DNA from: Halobacteriovorax sp. GB3
GTDB lineage: Bacteria; Bdellovibrionota; Bacteriovoracia; Bacteriovoracales; Bacteriovoracaceae
Length of the DNA: 64,000 bases
Direction: 5' to 3'
NCBI RefSeq assembly: GCF_028649655.1
Contig: NZ_JAQSLN010000001.1
Span: 806,001-870,000, forward strand
Shown: positions 35,423 through 44,363 of the stretch, piece by piece
Layout of the letters: every line of letters starts with the position of its first letter
Numbering within the stretch: the first letter of the stretch is position 1
Made by a program: the position numbers and the translations under genes
The notes under the pieces: model-generated
Seen by the model: only the letters and a program-made list of their open reading frames with translations
Told to the model about the DNA's origin: nothing
The model's database searches: none

Positions 35423-37000
35423 CTAGTAATTATAAGTTATATCAGTCGTCGTTGAGTGCTTTGTATACTCTTGGTCGGCATCGTCCGATGTTTGTTTCGA
35501 GTAACTATAACCAAAATCAATACTGAAGTTTGGATTGATTTTTCTTGTTAATTTTATACTTGGATTAAGAAGCTTCTCTTGGCCTCTTTGCTCACTCTTC
35601 GTTTCATCATCATAACTTGTCAAAGTCGCTGAGAAGGCGAGGTTAAGTGATGTCTTAAACATAAAGTCTGGAATAATGTAGTCAACTCGAAAGAGATTTG
35701 TATTTGTTGAATTTGTCGTATCGTTGAAGTTATCGTTCATGTCATATTGCCAAAGAAAAATTCCAAGGTGACCACTTTTAAAAACCATGATCTGATCTAC
35801 GGAGATGGTGTTGGTGTTAAAGTGAAGAGTGTCTTTGTATGAACGAAATGTTTTTCTTTTATATTTTACAGTCGTATTTCCAAGAGAGAAGAACTTAAAT
35901 TTTTCTCCAAATGTATAAGTCCATGTCTTGTTATTGAAAACGAGAGTTTGCTCACTGTTTACATCTCTTTTTTTGTAATCGTAATCAACTTCAAAAAGGG
36001 TTGATGCTGGAGCATTGAAGAGCTTGTGTTCAAAAGTATTTTTCACATCAATACTATATTGAAAACTGTCGTTTGAATAAACTTCTGAATTATCTTGGTC
36101 TTGGTGCTTAACCTTGTTAAGTGAAAGGCTTGGCTTTACTGTGTAGCGCTTTTTAAAGTCAAAAAGGTAAGATGTTTTAATGTCAGTCTCAAAAATAAAA
36201 GAATCTTTCTGAGTGTCCTGAACATCTGGACTGTCTGTCGTAAGTGTAATGTTATTATCGTATTCAAAAGTTTGAGTTGCACTGAGACGAAAGCGCTTTT
36301 TTGAAAGTCTCTTTCCATTGATCATAAGATCAGGATCGAGTCCAAATTCTTTTTGAATCTCTTTAACTCTCTTTGCTGCATCTTTTGCGACTTGAGATTC
36401 TTCGTTCATTTTAACGACTTTGTTCATCTGAGGTAGGATGTAGCTTTTTACAAGTCTTCTCGCATCTTTTTTATCACGGGCCATCTCCAAGAGAACTTCA
36501 GCTAATTGAAAGCGAGAGACTTGTTTGAGTTCATCAGATGATGATTTTTCTTTTAGAACTTTGACATAAAAGGACTTTGCAATTTTATACTCTTCAAGAA
36601 CTTGAGAGATGTGGGCGATGTAATAAAAAGAAGTTTCCTTTTTAAAGTTGGATTTAGAGGCCTTAAAGAAGGCCTTTCTCGCTTTCTCTAATTCATTAGA
36701 AGCATAAAGAGATTGACCTAGCTCGTAGTAGACATCTTCTGTTTCGTTCTTGTTTAGAATGGCCTTTGAAAGATAGAAGGCCGCTTTGTCATATTGTTGT
36801 AGTCTCGAATAACTTATTCCAAGGAGATAGTAGCGAGTTCCATCCGTCTTTTTATTTTCTTTCATTTGCTCAAGAGTTTGTGCTACTTCGGCATAGGAAC
36901 CAAGTTTAAACTTTTTATAAACTTCTATAAATTGTTCAGGAGTTTGAGCAAGTGTAGCAGTTGAAAAGAGAAGTCCTAATACTAGGGGAGTCAATTTCAT
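35423..37000 (-). CDS. Exported TPR protein with C-terminal outer-membrane beta-barrel
   Basis: This 525-residue protein starts at ATG 37000 behind AAGGAAAGAAA and has a signal peptide (MKLTPLVLGLLFSTATLA). Residues about 20-230 are TPR-like helices (YYLLGISYSRLQQYDKAAFY, YYELGQSLYASNELEKARK). Residues about 250-525 are alternating strands with aromatic ends (RLSATQTFEYDNNITL, INPNFSIDFGYSYSK), and the last residues are ITYNY. The strands suggest an outer-membrane barrel with its TPR part in the periplasm. It lies 8 nt before the cyclase and after the FecR gene, suggesting that the barrel, FecR domain and cyclase sense one envelope state. Confidence 0.8.
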   Translation of the reverse strand: MKLTPLVLGLLFSTATLAQTPEQFIEVYKKFKLGSYAEVAQTLEQMKENKKTDGTRYYLLGISYSRLQQYDKAAFYLSKAILNKNETEDVYYELGQSLYASNELEKARKAFFKASKSNFKKETSFYYIAHISQVLEEYKIAKSFYVKVLKEKSSSDELKQVSRFQLAEVLLEMARDKKDARRLVKSYILPQMNKVVKMNEESQVAKDAAKRVKEIQKEFGLDPDLMINGKRLSKKRFRLSATQTFEYDNNITLTTDSPDVQDTQKDSFIFETDIKTSYLFDFKKRYTVKPSLSLNKVKHQDQDNSEVYSNDSFQYSIDVKNTFEHKLFNAPASTLFEVDYDYKKRDVNSEQTLVFNNKTWTYTFGEKFKFFSLGNTTVKYKRKTFRSYKDTLHFNTNTISVDQIMVFKSGHLGIFLWQYDMNDNFNDTTNSTNTNLFRVDYIIPDFMFKTSLNLAFSATLTSYDDETKSEQRGQEKLLNPSIKLTRKINPNFSIDFGYSYSKQTSDDADQEYTKHSTTTDITYNY

Positions 37001-37020
37001 TTTCTTTCCTTGAAAATGGT

Positions 37021-37043
37021 AAAAGGCCTTCATCGTGAAGGCC
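37021..37043 (-). terminator. Attenuator-type hairpin between FecR and TPR-barrel genes
   Basis: GGCCTTCA and TGAAGGCC (37025-37043) form an 8-bp stem with a 3-nt loop, followed on the minus strand by TTTT. It lies 45 nt after the fecR-like stop and before the next start, so it may lower expression of the downstream genes. Confidence 0.55.
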
Positions 37044-37087
37044 ATTATTTTAAATAACTTATGTTCTTATTATAGAGTGAAAATCTT

Positions 37088-38521
37088 TTATTGAGAATTG
37101 ATAATAAATTTTACCCGTGCTCTTTTCTCAATTGTTTCATTTACTGTCTCTTCGATGAAATCATCTCTATCTTCAACGATACAGTCTACACAAGCGAGAT
37201 CCTCAGGTAATTGAGGTGGTTCGAAATCATCAATTTCTACTTCTTCATTTATTGTTGGCTCTATTGGACCATCCGCGATTACTGGAGGTGCTTCCTCAGG
37301 TAATGGCTTTTCACCATCAAGGTTAGGTCCATCTCCTTCAGCCGAAGCTGGAGCTCTTCCATCTTTTCCATCGTTGGCGATAACTTCTTTTGGTTTATTG
37401 ACAAATTTTCCAGAAGCCGTCAGGTCAAACTTGTCATTTACATACTGCCCTGTAGAAGGGTCAAAGCGTCCAAAATCTGCTGGTGGAATAAATGTATTAG
37501 ACACAGGGTCAAATGCACTTCCTGGAGGAGGAGGAATATATTGAGCTGTTTTAAGGTCGATGTAACCACCTGCTGGAGGAGCATAGGCACCTGTTTCAGT
37601 GTCTTTCATCCCTTCTGGTGGAGGCGTGTTTGCTACGGCACCAAGTTCTTTTGAGATTTCTTTATCAACGGCCTTAACCATTTCGCTACCAAGACTCTTT
37701 GCCATTTCTTTTTCAATGCTTGATCCTGAGTTTGCAAATTCTTTACTATTTACACCTGGAGGAACAGGCTTTCTAAAAGTCTTTTTAGAGGCGCTTGAAG
37801 ATTGGACTTTTTCTTTTACAATTCCCGACTCGTTCTTTTTAAGTGTTTCAAATTGAGAAGGGTTCATTTTTGTTGGTAGTGTTGGTCTATTTCCCGCTCT
37901 AGGAGCAACCGCCGAGAATGTTCCTTGCTTAACCATAACGGCATTTGGATTTGATACGACTTTTTCTAAATTATCTTGAACATTTGATCTTGCTTGTTCT
38001 GCATTTTCAATTTGCCCCATGGCAACAGCACCTTCAAAGGTGATGAGAGTCGTGTTCTCATTTTCAGGAGAAAAGTTAACTTGAAAGTCCGTTCCACGAA
38101 CACCCATGGCCGCAGTTTTCGTTTTGATGTAGAGCTTCGATTTGCTCTTGTCCATATCCATGTAGTCTTTTGTAACTTTCGATCTCAATTGCCCTTTCAT
38201 GAGTGTGATAATTCCAGCTTTCTTTCTTGGGAATTTATCAATGATCATTTGAGAAGAGGGTCCTAAGTTCATTTGTGACTTATCAATAAAGAGAAATTTT
38301 ACAAAACTCTTTGGCTCTGTATTAACGATTGCGCCCTCTGGGAGCCAGTCGCCTTTTTTAATAGTTAAAACTTTCTCTCCAACTTTTGCTTGAACTGTAC
38401 CCCTTAGGATAATGGCCTTCGCAACACCTTTGTCTTTGGCGGCAAAGACTTGCTGAAAACTCATAAAGGTTCCCAGTAGGAGAGTAAAAATTAAGCAAAT
38501 TTGGATACTACCTTTTCTCAT
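37088..38521 (-). CDS. Exported FecR-domain protein with Pro-rich C-terminal half
   Basis: This 477-residue protein has a signal peptide (cleavage near QQVFAA, 28). A FecR domain spans about 40-180 (VGEKVLTIKKGDWLPEGA, TEPKSFVKFLF, KTKTAAMGVRGTDF). The C-terminal half is low complexity, with repeats around a P-P-x-G/F-D-P-x(S/T) theme (GSAFDPVSNTFIPP, GRFDPSTGQYV) and an acidic end. It is not the membrane anti-sigma FecR, as no sigma factor or TM anchor is near. FecR domains beside CHASE2 cyclases are thought to act as periplasmic sensors or ligands. It is the first gene of the leftward module. Confidence 0.85.
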   Translation of the reverse strand: MRKGSIQICLIFTLLLGTFMSFQQVFAAKDKGVAKAIILRGTVQAKVGEKVLTIKKGDWLPEGAIVNTEPKSFVKFLFIDKSQMNLGPSSQMIIDKFPRKKAGIITLMKGQLRSKVTKDYMDMDKSKSKLYIKTKTAAMGVRGTDFQVNFSPENENTTLITFEGAVAMGQIENAEQARSNVQDNLEKVVSNPNAVMVKQGTFSAVAPRAGNRPTLPTKMNPSQFETLKKNESGIVKEKVQSSSASKKTFRKPVPPGVNSKEFANSGSSIEKEMAKSLGSEMVKAVDKEISKELGAVANTPPPEGMKDTETGAYAPPAGGYIDLKTAQYIPPPPGSAFDPVSNTFIPPADFGRFDPSTGQYVNDKFDLTASGKFVNKPKEVIANDGKDGRAPASAEGDGPNLDGEKPLPEEAPPVIADGPIEPTINEEVEIDDFEPPQLPEDLACVDCIVEDRDDFIEETVNETIEKRARVKFIINSQ

Positions 38522-38646
38522 AAAATAAGCCTCAATTAGGTTAGGTGGGCAAATAAGTCTTAACCTGTATCGACATTATAGAAGGGTTCTTTATAGTAGA
38601 AGGTAAGTGTTTGATATTTAGTTATGATGAAAAGATCTTGATGATT

Positions 38647-38686
38647 AAAATGGCCAAAGATTCAGTCATTTGATGAACTTTGGCCA
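38647..38686 (-). terminator. Terminator of the ArsC-like gene
   Basis: TGGCCAAAG and CTTTGGCCA pair at the ends, and TTCA/TGAA plus TCA/TGA extend the stem inward. On the minus strand it is followed by TTTTAATC. It lies 14 nt after the gene's stop. Confidence 0.65.
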
Positions 38687-38700
38687 TAAATTTTAACAAT

Positions 38701-39054
38701 TTAGATGATTTGGAGAAGATTCTCTGGTGGACGGCCAACGGCTGCTCTGTCTTTGGATACTAGAAGAGGTCTCTCTAATAGAACAGGGTTTTCAACTATT
38801 GTCTTGGCCCATTGCTTGTCTGTCAGTGTCTTGTCTTTGAGATTTAGTTCTTTAAAAGTAGCTTCCTTAGTGCGGACTAGCCCTTCAAGAGGAGAGAGCT
38901 TTGCCTTTTTAAAGATCTCGAGAACTTCTTTTTCAGTCATTGGTTCTTTTAGGTAAAGTTTGACTGTAGGCTCAACGCCTTTTTCTTTTAAAAGCTCGAG
39001 CCCTTGACGGCTTTTTGAGCAACGAGGGTTGTGATAATAAGTGAGCTCTTTCAT
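38701..39054 (-). CDS. ArsC/Spx-family glutaredoxin-like protein (arsenate reductase type)
   Basis: This 117-residue protein has the ArsC active site YHNPRCSKSR with Cys12, and the downstream NPVLLERPLLV segment that holds the conserved Arg of the substrate site. ArsC enzymes reduce arsenate with glutathione or glutaredoxin. No arsenic efflux or arsR gene lies nearby, so it may belong to the YffB/YfgD-like branch with a general thiol role. The terminator downstream and an ATG behind AAAGGATAAAAA support a single-gene unit or the end of a short one. Confidence 0.88.
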   Translation of the reverse strand: MKELTYYHNPRCSKSRQGLELLKEKGVEPTVKLYLKEPMTEKEVLEIFKKAKLSPLEGLVRTKEATFKELNLKDKTLTDKQWAKTIVENPVLLERPLLVSKDRAAVGRPPENLLQII

Positions 39055-39064
39055 TTTTTATCCT

Positions 39065-39736
39065 TTAAAATATGACAAGCCCAATCGTTAGGATGAGGCT
39101 TACCGTTTTAATATCTTGATCAGCGTCCTGTTCAGAGAGGATATCTATTTCTTTTCTATCTGAACGATCGACTAAACTAACTTTTCGCGAGCGATAATAA
39201 GCTAGCATGAGTTGAACAAAAGCAGGGTGCTGTTCTTTGAACTCTGTCTGCTCTTCAACACCAATGACAAGGGCACCACCTTCGGAGTCATAAGTCAGTT
39301 TGTGATCTTTTACAGGAATTCCGTTGGATTCGAAATCATCGAGTTCAATACTTTGAAGAACCCACGAAGGGCCAGCGGCAAAGTAGATATTCCAATTCTT
39401 GTAGGGCATGTATTCCGTAGTGTATTTAAGTAGTGGCGTAAGGCTCACTGATCGAATATTTCCCGTTCCTTGAACTGAGTCATTTTGGTATTCAAATTTA
39501 AGTCCCTCGGCCTTGCCAAAATAGATCTCTGAAGAAACGTTGAGCTCAAACTTCTTTCGACGATAACCAAACATTGTTCCAAGGCCATAGCCTCCTAGCT
39601 GATCTGTCGTCTCTAGGCTTGTTCCAATCTTAGAGACTGACGCTAGAAATCCTCCTCGTAGGACGAGTTCATTTTCAAAGCCCATGGCCTGAATAGATGT
39701 AAGGATAAATAGGGTTGTTAAAAATTTGCTCATCAT
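39065..39736 (-). CDS. Small outer-membrane beta-barrel protein
   Basis: This 223-residue protein has a signal peptide (MMSKFLTTLFILTSIQAMG). It consists of alternating strands typical of eight-stranded OmpA/OmpW-like barrels (ELVLRGGFLASVSKIG, FELNVSSEIYFG, WNIYFAAGPSWVLQ, VSLILTIGLVIF), and the terminal Phe is a BAM recognition residue. No family name is assigned. It lies 10 nt before the ArsC-like gene and 17 nt after the DUF3943 gene, so the three may be one transcript. Confidence 0.72.
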   Translation of the reverse strand: MMSKFLTTLFILTSIQAMGFENELVLRGGFLASVSKIGTSLETTDQLGGYGLGTMFGYRRKKFELNVSSEIYFGKAEGLKFEYQNDSVQGTGNIRSVSLTPLLKYTTEYMPYKNWNIYFAAGPSWVLQSIELDDFESNGIPVKDHKLTYDSEGGALVIGVEEQTEFKEQHPAFVQLMLAYYRSRKVSLVDRSDRKEIDILSEQDADQDIKTVSLILTIGLVIF

Positions 39737-39753
39737 TAAAAAAATTCCAAAAA

Positions 39754-40452
39754 TTAAAAACTAATCGAGACGTTCATGGCCGCCTTTTTGTTGTCCACAT
39801 AGGGAACCATACGAATGCGACCCTCATAAAACCAAAAGAGTGTTGACGGGTTCATAAGATGGCCAAAAAAACGTCCAACTGCATTTCCTGTGTTGAGGAG
39901 ATATAAACTCAACTGCTCAATACCAATTCCAAGAACGGCCCCTAAAACAGGTGTCTGATAGAGGTCTTGCACACTGGCAGGTTCTGTATAAACTTCGACA
40001 GTGAATTCAAAGAGTGTTGACGAGATGAAGGCCATCGACAGTGCGCGAATACGATCATAGCCATTGGCGCGGTAGTAGAGAAAAAGCTGTGAACCACTAA
40101 TGGGGTGGACAACCCAGTTCCAAAAAGGTTCATCTTTATCGAAGACCAATTTCCCGAAGTTCCTTCCATATTTTTTTATCGAGCCTTTCTCTCTAAAAAC
40201 ATCTGGCTGTGTTATTGGGTAAACGGCCCATGAAGCGAGATAGACGCCACCGATATGTCTTAAACTTTCTTTGAAAGAGTGGTCCCTATCTCTGTAGTCG
40301 TAATAGTATTTTTTTTCTCGAAGTGATTTATTGAAATTTATGTTTGAATTCTTTTTATTAAATTCTGCTTCTTGAGCAAAAGAAAAGCTGCTCACAAAAA
40401 GTGAACTCATAATAAGAAAGAAAAGGCTTATGTATCTCATTTGATTCGTCAT
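39754..40452 (-). CDS. DUF3943-like exported protein
   Basis: This 232-residue protein has a signal peptide ending near SFSFA. It contains the sequence line typical of DUF3943 proteins: WVVHPISGSQLFLYYRANGYDR, SSTLFEFTVEVYTEPASVQDLYQTP, then VLGAVLGIGIEQL (each quoted in part). The family is found in the Gram-negative envelope and its function is unknown. It is the first gene of a leftward set with a small barrel and an ArsC-like protein, divergent from hemF. Confidence 0.7.
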   Translation of the reverse strand: MTNQMRYISLFFLIMSSLFVSSFSFAQEAEFNKKNSNINFNKSLREKKYYYDYRDRDHSFKESLRHIGGVYLASWAVYPITQPDVFREKGSIKKYGRNFGKLVFDKDEPFWNWVVHPISGSQLFLYYRANGYDRIRALSMAFISSTLFEFTVEVYTEPASVQDLYQTPVLGAVLGIGIEQLSLYLLNTGNAVGRFFGHLMNPSTLFWFYEGRIRMVPYVDNKKAAMNVSISF

Positions 40453-40455
40453 GTA

Positions 40456-40484
40456 TTCACACTGTATAGCACACCTGATATGAT
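40456..40484 (+). promoter_or_regulatory. Sigma-70-type promoter of hemF
   Basis: TTCACA (40456-40461), a 17-nt spacer and TATGAT (40479-40484). The start codon is 26 nt downstream. The -35 touches the start of the divergent DUF3943 gene. Confidence 0.6.
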
Positions 40485-40509
40485 CCTTGGAGAATAAAAG
40501 GGGCCTTTT

Positions 40510-41403
40510 ATGTTAGATTTACACAAAGCTTATTTTGCCGATCACGTTAAGAAATTACAAGATCAAATTACTAATAAAATCAGAGAGATAGATCCTGAAA
40601 TCGAAATTATTGAGGACTGCTGGAATAGAGAAGATGCCGCTGGTAATGAAGGCGGAGGAGGAATCACTCGTGCTTTTAGTGGTGAGGTTTTTGAAAATGC
40701 GGGAGTCAATACATCGCTTGTCTATGGCAAGGCCGATCCAGAGTTCATTAAGCGCATCGGTGGAACTAAAGATGAGTTCTGGGCCACGGGAATTTCACTT
40801 ATTATCCATCCTAAAAATCCAAAGGTTCCAACTGTTCATGCTAACTTTCGCATGATTCAAGTTGAGGAGAAGTTTTGGTTTGGTGGTGGAGCTGATCTGA
40901 CGCCTTTTTATCCCCATGTTGAAGACTTTAAGTTTTTTCATCAAACATGGAAGGATGCGCTGGAGCCTTATGGCCACTATGAGGCGTGGAAGAAGAAATG
41001 TGATGAATACTTCGTCAATAAACATCGAAATAATGAGATGCGTGGAATTGGTGGGTTCTTTTTTGATCATTTCAATACGGGAGACATTGAAAAAGATGTC
41101 GCCATGATTCAAGATATTTCAACTTATTTTAATGACTCTTATTTTCCAATTGTTGAAAAGCGAAAAGATGAAGCTTATACAAGTGAAGATGAGGACTTTC
41201 AACTTCACCGTCGTGGGCGTTACGTTGAGTTCAATTTACTTCACGATAGAGGTACTCACTTTGGTCTACAAAGTAATGGGAGAGTGGATTCTATTCTTAT
41301 CTCTCTTCCTGCTCGTTGCAAGTATACTTATAGGTATGCTCCGGCCGCAGGTTCAGCGCATGAACAAATGCTTAAGTACTACTACCCACAAAATTGGGCA
41401 TAA
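40510..41403 (+). CDS. hemF: Oxygen-dependent coproporphyrinogen III oxidase
   Basis: The enzyme converts coproporphyrinogen III to protoporphyrinogen IX in haem synthesis, using O2. Its 297 residues show the family stretches GGGITRAF, HANFRMIQ, WFGGGADLTPFYP, KHRNNEMRGIGGFFFD, RYVEFNLLHDRGTHFGL and YRYAPAAGSAHE (each quoted in part). It fits the haem demand of the di-heme peroxidase elsewhere in the window and an aerobic life. The ribosome site AAGGGG lies inside a small AAAAG/CTTTT hairpin just before the ATG. Confidence 0.96.
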   Translation: MLDLHKAYFADHVKKLQDQITNKIREIDPEIEIIEDCWNREDAAGNEGGGGITRAFSGEVFENAGVNTSLVYGKADPEFIKRIGGTKDEFWATGISLIIHPKNPKVPTVHANFRMIQVEEKFWFGGGADLTPFYPHVEDFKFFHQTWKDALEPYGHYEAWKKKCDEYFVNKHRNNEMRGIGGFFFDHFNTGDIEKDVAMIQDISTYFNDSYFPIVEKRKDEAYTSEDEDFQLHRRGRYVEFNLLHDRGTHFGLQSNGRVDSILISLPARCKYTYRYAPAAGSAHEQMLKYYYPQNWA

Positions 41404-41410
41404 TTTCAAG

Positions 41411-41437
41411 AGAAGGGACTTATTTAGTCCCTTCTTT
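41411..41437 (+). terminator. Intrinsic terminator of hemF
   Basis: AGAAGGGACT and AGTCCCTTCT form a 10-bp stem with loop TATTT, with a short T tail, 8 nt after the stop. Confidence 0.82.
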
Positions 41438-41528
41438 AACATCTTAGAAATACGTTCTTTTTATCTTTTCCTTGATTTATTTTCCTTTTTTAAGCCTCAG
41501 TAATCATTCCTAACGATAAACTAATACT

Positions 41529-41555
41529 TAATTAAAGAACTCAGTCTTCCGATAA
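41529..41555 (+). promoter_or_regulatory. Sigma-28-like promoter upstream of the 876-residue gene
   Basis: TCCGATAA (41548-41555) differs by one base from the FliA -10 GCCGATAA. TAAT lies 15 nt upstream where TAAA is expected. The start codon follows 24 nt later. Confidence 0.3.
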
Positions 41556-41579
41556 AGATGGGGGATTGTGAGGAAACGT

Positions 41580-44210
41580 ATGAAAAAGAGTGTCGCATTA
41601 CTAACATTATTATTTGCATCACATGCTATGGCCCTTCCTTATGGGGAAGATTGGATCATTAGTGTTAATAACAATAGAATGAGTGCGAAAGATTTAATTA
41701 AGTGTAGTGAGCACGAAAGTGTCGCTGATCAAGCAAAAAAAATCATACAAGACCTTGGACAGTTTGATTGTTCTATTCGTGAAAAAGACCCTGCTAAATT
41801 TTGTGATTGCGTTTCAGCGAGCTATACAGAAGAGGACCTTGAAAATGCGGATAAGTACAGAAAAGACTATCACCACGCTTTTAAGACATCACGCTATTTA
41901 TATAATAATAAAGACAGAAAAGAAGATATTAAAAGAGTAATGAATGAACTCTTTGTTCTGGATCAATTTCTTCTTAAAAATAAAAGGAAAACATGTTTTT
42001 CAGGCGTTAAAGAAATAGATGTTTTTAAATCCAGTCCTGTTCTCTTAAGTATTTTGAATAATTCTTATGAAAGTTTTAACGAAGAGGGGATTCGATTAAA
42101 TAAAAGAAATTATTCTCCTGTTATTGAAGTTATTGAGCAAGGCTTTAGCGAAGACTACTTTCTTCCAGCTGAAAATCAACTGACTATTCAAAATGCCTAC
42201 TTTACTGGAACAACAGATAAAAGTTTCAGAGATAAGATTGCACTTGAGGCGACGGATGCTGATTGTTCTCGATTGGTTTCTGAAGTTTTAAATATAACAA
42301 CAGAGGTTAAAGATTCTCCTCATGCTCTTAGCATTGATGATATGACAGCAAAACTTGCTTTCAATAAGGAGCTAAGAGAAGACGTTCTTTCTTCTTTTGA
42401 GCAATTTGATCAATTTTTAAAAGAGAATGGTTTTAATGATTCAACATCTCGATTAACAGATGTTCTCTTTTGTGAAAGTTTTAAAACACAAAAGGCAATA
42501 GTCGACGAAGTTAAAAATATAGCAATGAGGACTGGTGGAAGAATCGCTGATAAAACTGAAGCGACTATGACGAGGGTCGGTAAACTTAGAAAGGAATATG
42601 AGCAAAACCTTAAAGAAGCTAATAAGCTCAATGCTCTTGTTCTTGCACTTAGCTCTGAAGAGAGAATAGTTAAGCAGGATATTGAGGCCATTGAAAAGAA
42701 ATTACAGTCAGGAACTCAGTATAGCCCTTATATTGAAGACTCTCTCAACTCTTTAAAAGATTCTCTTACAAGAATTCAAAATTCTCTTGCTGATAAGAAA
42801 AAGAAAATGATGAGCTATTCTGAATCGGCTGTTAAAAATAGAGGAGAATTGAGAGATTTAGAATATGATCTCAAAAGAAAGTTAGGTCTTACAGAAGATC
42901 AGGTAAAGGCCTTTGTTACAGTGAGAACGAGTCGTGTTCGCTCTTTTCAAAATGCAGAAGGGAGCAGCCTTGCCTCTGGTGAAGAGAGTCAATCAATTAC
43001 TGCAGATCCAATCGTAGCTGGAATTGAAGCGGCTAAGTATAAAGAAATTGTTGAAGATATTTATGTCGTTGGAAAAGGAAATTATTCTATTACAACATCT
43101 GGTGCAGGTGGTTTTAAAAATGATGTAGAAACAGTCACTGAAGTTAACTTAGGTGAATCTGAAAGTCGTAACGAATCAATGTCAAAATCAAAGGTCTCGC
43201 AAGTTGTAGAAGAGGCTCCTTCTTATACTCCTCCTGTTGATGTCGCCCCTGTGCAAGAAAATGTTCAGTGGTTTGATCCAGTTGCAGTTAATGCTGAAAA
43301 TTACCCTGGTCTCGATCCTGTTTCACAGGTTATGAATAATGTTCAAACTGATATTCGTGATTCACGTGAAGCAAGTAGTATCATTGATTCTGACCTAAAG
43401 AATGAATTAAAAGAAATTCAAAAAGAAGTTGTGAAAGGTCTCCAGTCTGGAGAGAGCTCTAATGACAACATTAATGAAAGATTCTTAAAGGCCCTTGAAA
43501 AATCAAATAAGCAAATTGAACTTTTAGAGAAGAAGTTAACGAATCTTGAAAAAGAGAAAAAGGAATTAGAAGAAATCAAAAAAGAGCCACTTGTACAGAA
43601 TAATAAAACTAAGACGGCATCGTCTAAATCTGAATCAAGTTCAGGAAGTCCTTTTGCAAGTGCACTTTCTTCGAAATCAAACGCTAATACTCAAAGTGAA
43701 GCTCGCTATAGTGAGCCATCGAGTTCTACTGTGAGTTCGATCAATTCTCAGGCTTCTGCTCCAAGTAGCATTCAAAGTTCGCAGGGCAGAAGTTCAAGCT
43801 CTATCTCTGGACCAAGTACATCTTTTTCTGGTTCAAGTTCAAGTGGAAGTGTTGCTGGAATTAGAACTGGGGGAGCATTGAATTTCACGATCAAAGAAGT
43901 TTCAGGAAATGAAACTCAAAATATTGGTGTATCCCAAATCGCTACAGCTGATTCTGGTTTTTATCAATGGCCTGAATCCAGACAACAAGAGTATCTCAAT
44001 GGTCTCGTCGGTAACAAAGAATTTGTTATTGTTAAGCTACCTGATGGAAAAGTTGTGAAGCTTGAAGGTAAAAAGAGAATGGAGAGTCGTGCCATAGTTG
44101 AATCACTTATTAGTAGTGAAATCAAGAGCACAAACAATGATATTGATAGGGCCAAGGCTCGACATATAAGATTAAAAGAATTGATGAAAAAAACATATTC
44201 ACTTAAATAA
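41580..44210 (+). CDS. Large exported protein with coiled-coil and Ser-rich regions, unknown function
   Basis: This 876-residue protein starts at ATG 41580 (AGGA 6 nt upstream). GTG 41568 would add four residues. The signal peptide is MKKSVALLTLLFASHAMA. The N-terminal domain has six Cys (for example CDCV) that may form disulfides. Helical stretches follow, with coiled-coil heptads near 340-450 and 640-680 (NKQIELLEKKLTNLEKEK). A Ser-rich linker covers about 690-770 (SSSSISGPSTSFSGSSSSGS). A compact C-terminal part follows, with FVIVKLPDGKVVKLEGKKRM. The layout suggests a secreted or envelope protein with a flexible spacer. No family was recognised. A terminator follows at once. Confidence 0.8.
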   Translation: MKKSVALLTLLFASHAMALPYGEDWIISVNNNRMSAKDLIKCSEHESVADQAKKIIQDLGQFDCSIREKDPAKFCDCVSASYTEEDLENADKYRKDYHHAFKTSRYLYNNKDRKEDIKRVMNELFVLDQFLLKNKRKTCFSGVKEIDVFKSSPVLLSILNNSYESFNEEGIRLNKRNYSPVIEVIEQGFSEDYFLPAENQLTIQNAYFTGTTDKSFRDKIALEATDADCSRLVSEVLNITTEVKDSPHALSIDDMTAKLAFNKELREDVLSSFEQFDQFLKENGFNDSTSRLTDVLFCESFKTQKAIVDEVKNIAMRTGGRIADKTEATMTRVGKLRKEYEQNLKEANKLNALVLALSSEERIVKQDIEAIEKKLQSGTQYSPYIEDSLNSLKDSLTRIQNSLADKKKKMMSYSESAVKNRGELRDLEYDLKRKLGLTEDQVKAFVTVRTSRVRSFQNAEGSSLASGEESQSITADPIVAGIEAAKYKEIVEDIYVVGKGNYSITTSGAGGFKNDVETVTEVNLGESESRNESMSKSKVSQVVEEAPSYTPPVDVAPVQENVQWFDPVAVNAENYPGLDPVSQVMNNVQTDIRDSREASSIIDSDLKNELKEIQKEVVKGLQSGESSNDNINERFLKALEKSNKQIELLEKKLTNLEKEKKELEEIKKEPLVQNNKTKTASSKSESSSGSPFASALSSKSNANTQSEARYSEPSSSTVSSINSQASAPSSIQSSQGRSSSSISGPSTSFSGSSSSGSVAGIRTGGALNFTIKEVSGNETQNIGVSQIATADSGFYQWPESRQQEYLNGLVGNKEFVIVKLPDGKVVKLEGKKRMESRAIVESLISSEIKSTNNDIDRAKARHIRLKELMKKTYSLK

Positions 44211-44213
44211 AAG

Positions 44214-44240
44214 AAGGCCCTTAATAAGGGCCTTTTTATT
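44214..44240 (+). terminator. Intrinsic terminator of the 876-residue gene
   Basis: GGCCC and GGGCC (44216-44232) pair, with AA before and TTTTT after. It starts 3 nt after the stop. Confidence 0.88.
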
Positions 44241-44272
44241 TTCAATTAGGCTAGATAGTTTGAAATTTTTTG

Positions 44273-44295
44273 AAAAAGTGGCCCTTTCGGACCAC
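44273..44295 (-). terminator. Terminator of the 53-residue gene, GAAA tetraloop
   Basis: On the minus strand GTGGTCC pairs with GGGCCAC across a GAAA tetraloop (44295-44278), followed by CTTTTT-like Ts (44277-44273). It lies 68 nt after the small gene's stop. Confidence 0.72.
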
Positions 44296-44363
44296 CCTTA
44301 AAGAGATTGCGAAAACTGAAAAAGAGAAGAATAGGGAATTTACTACTAGGTAGGATCTAGCCC

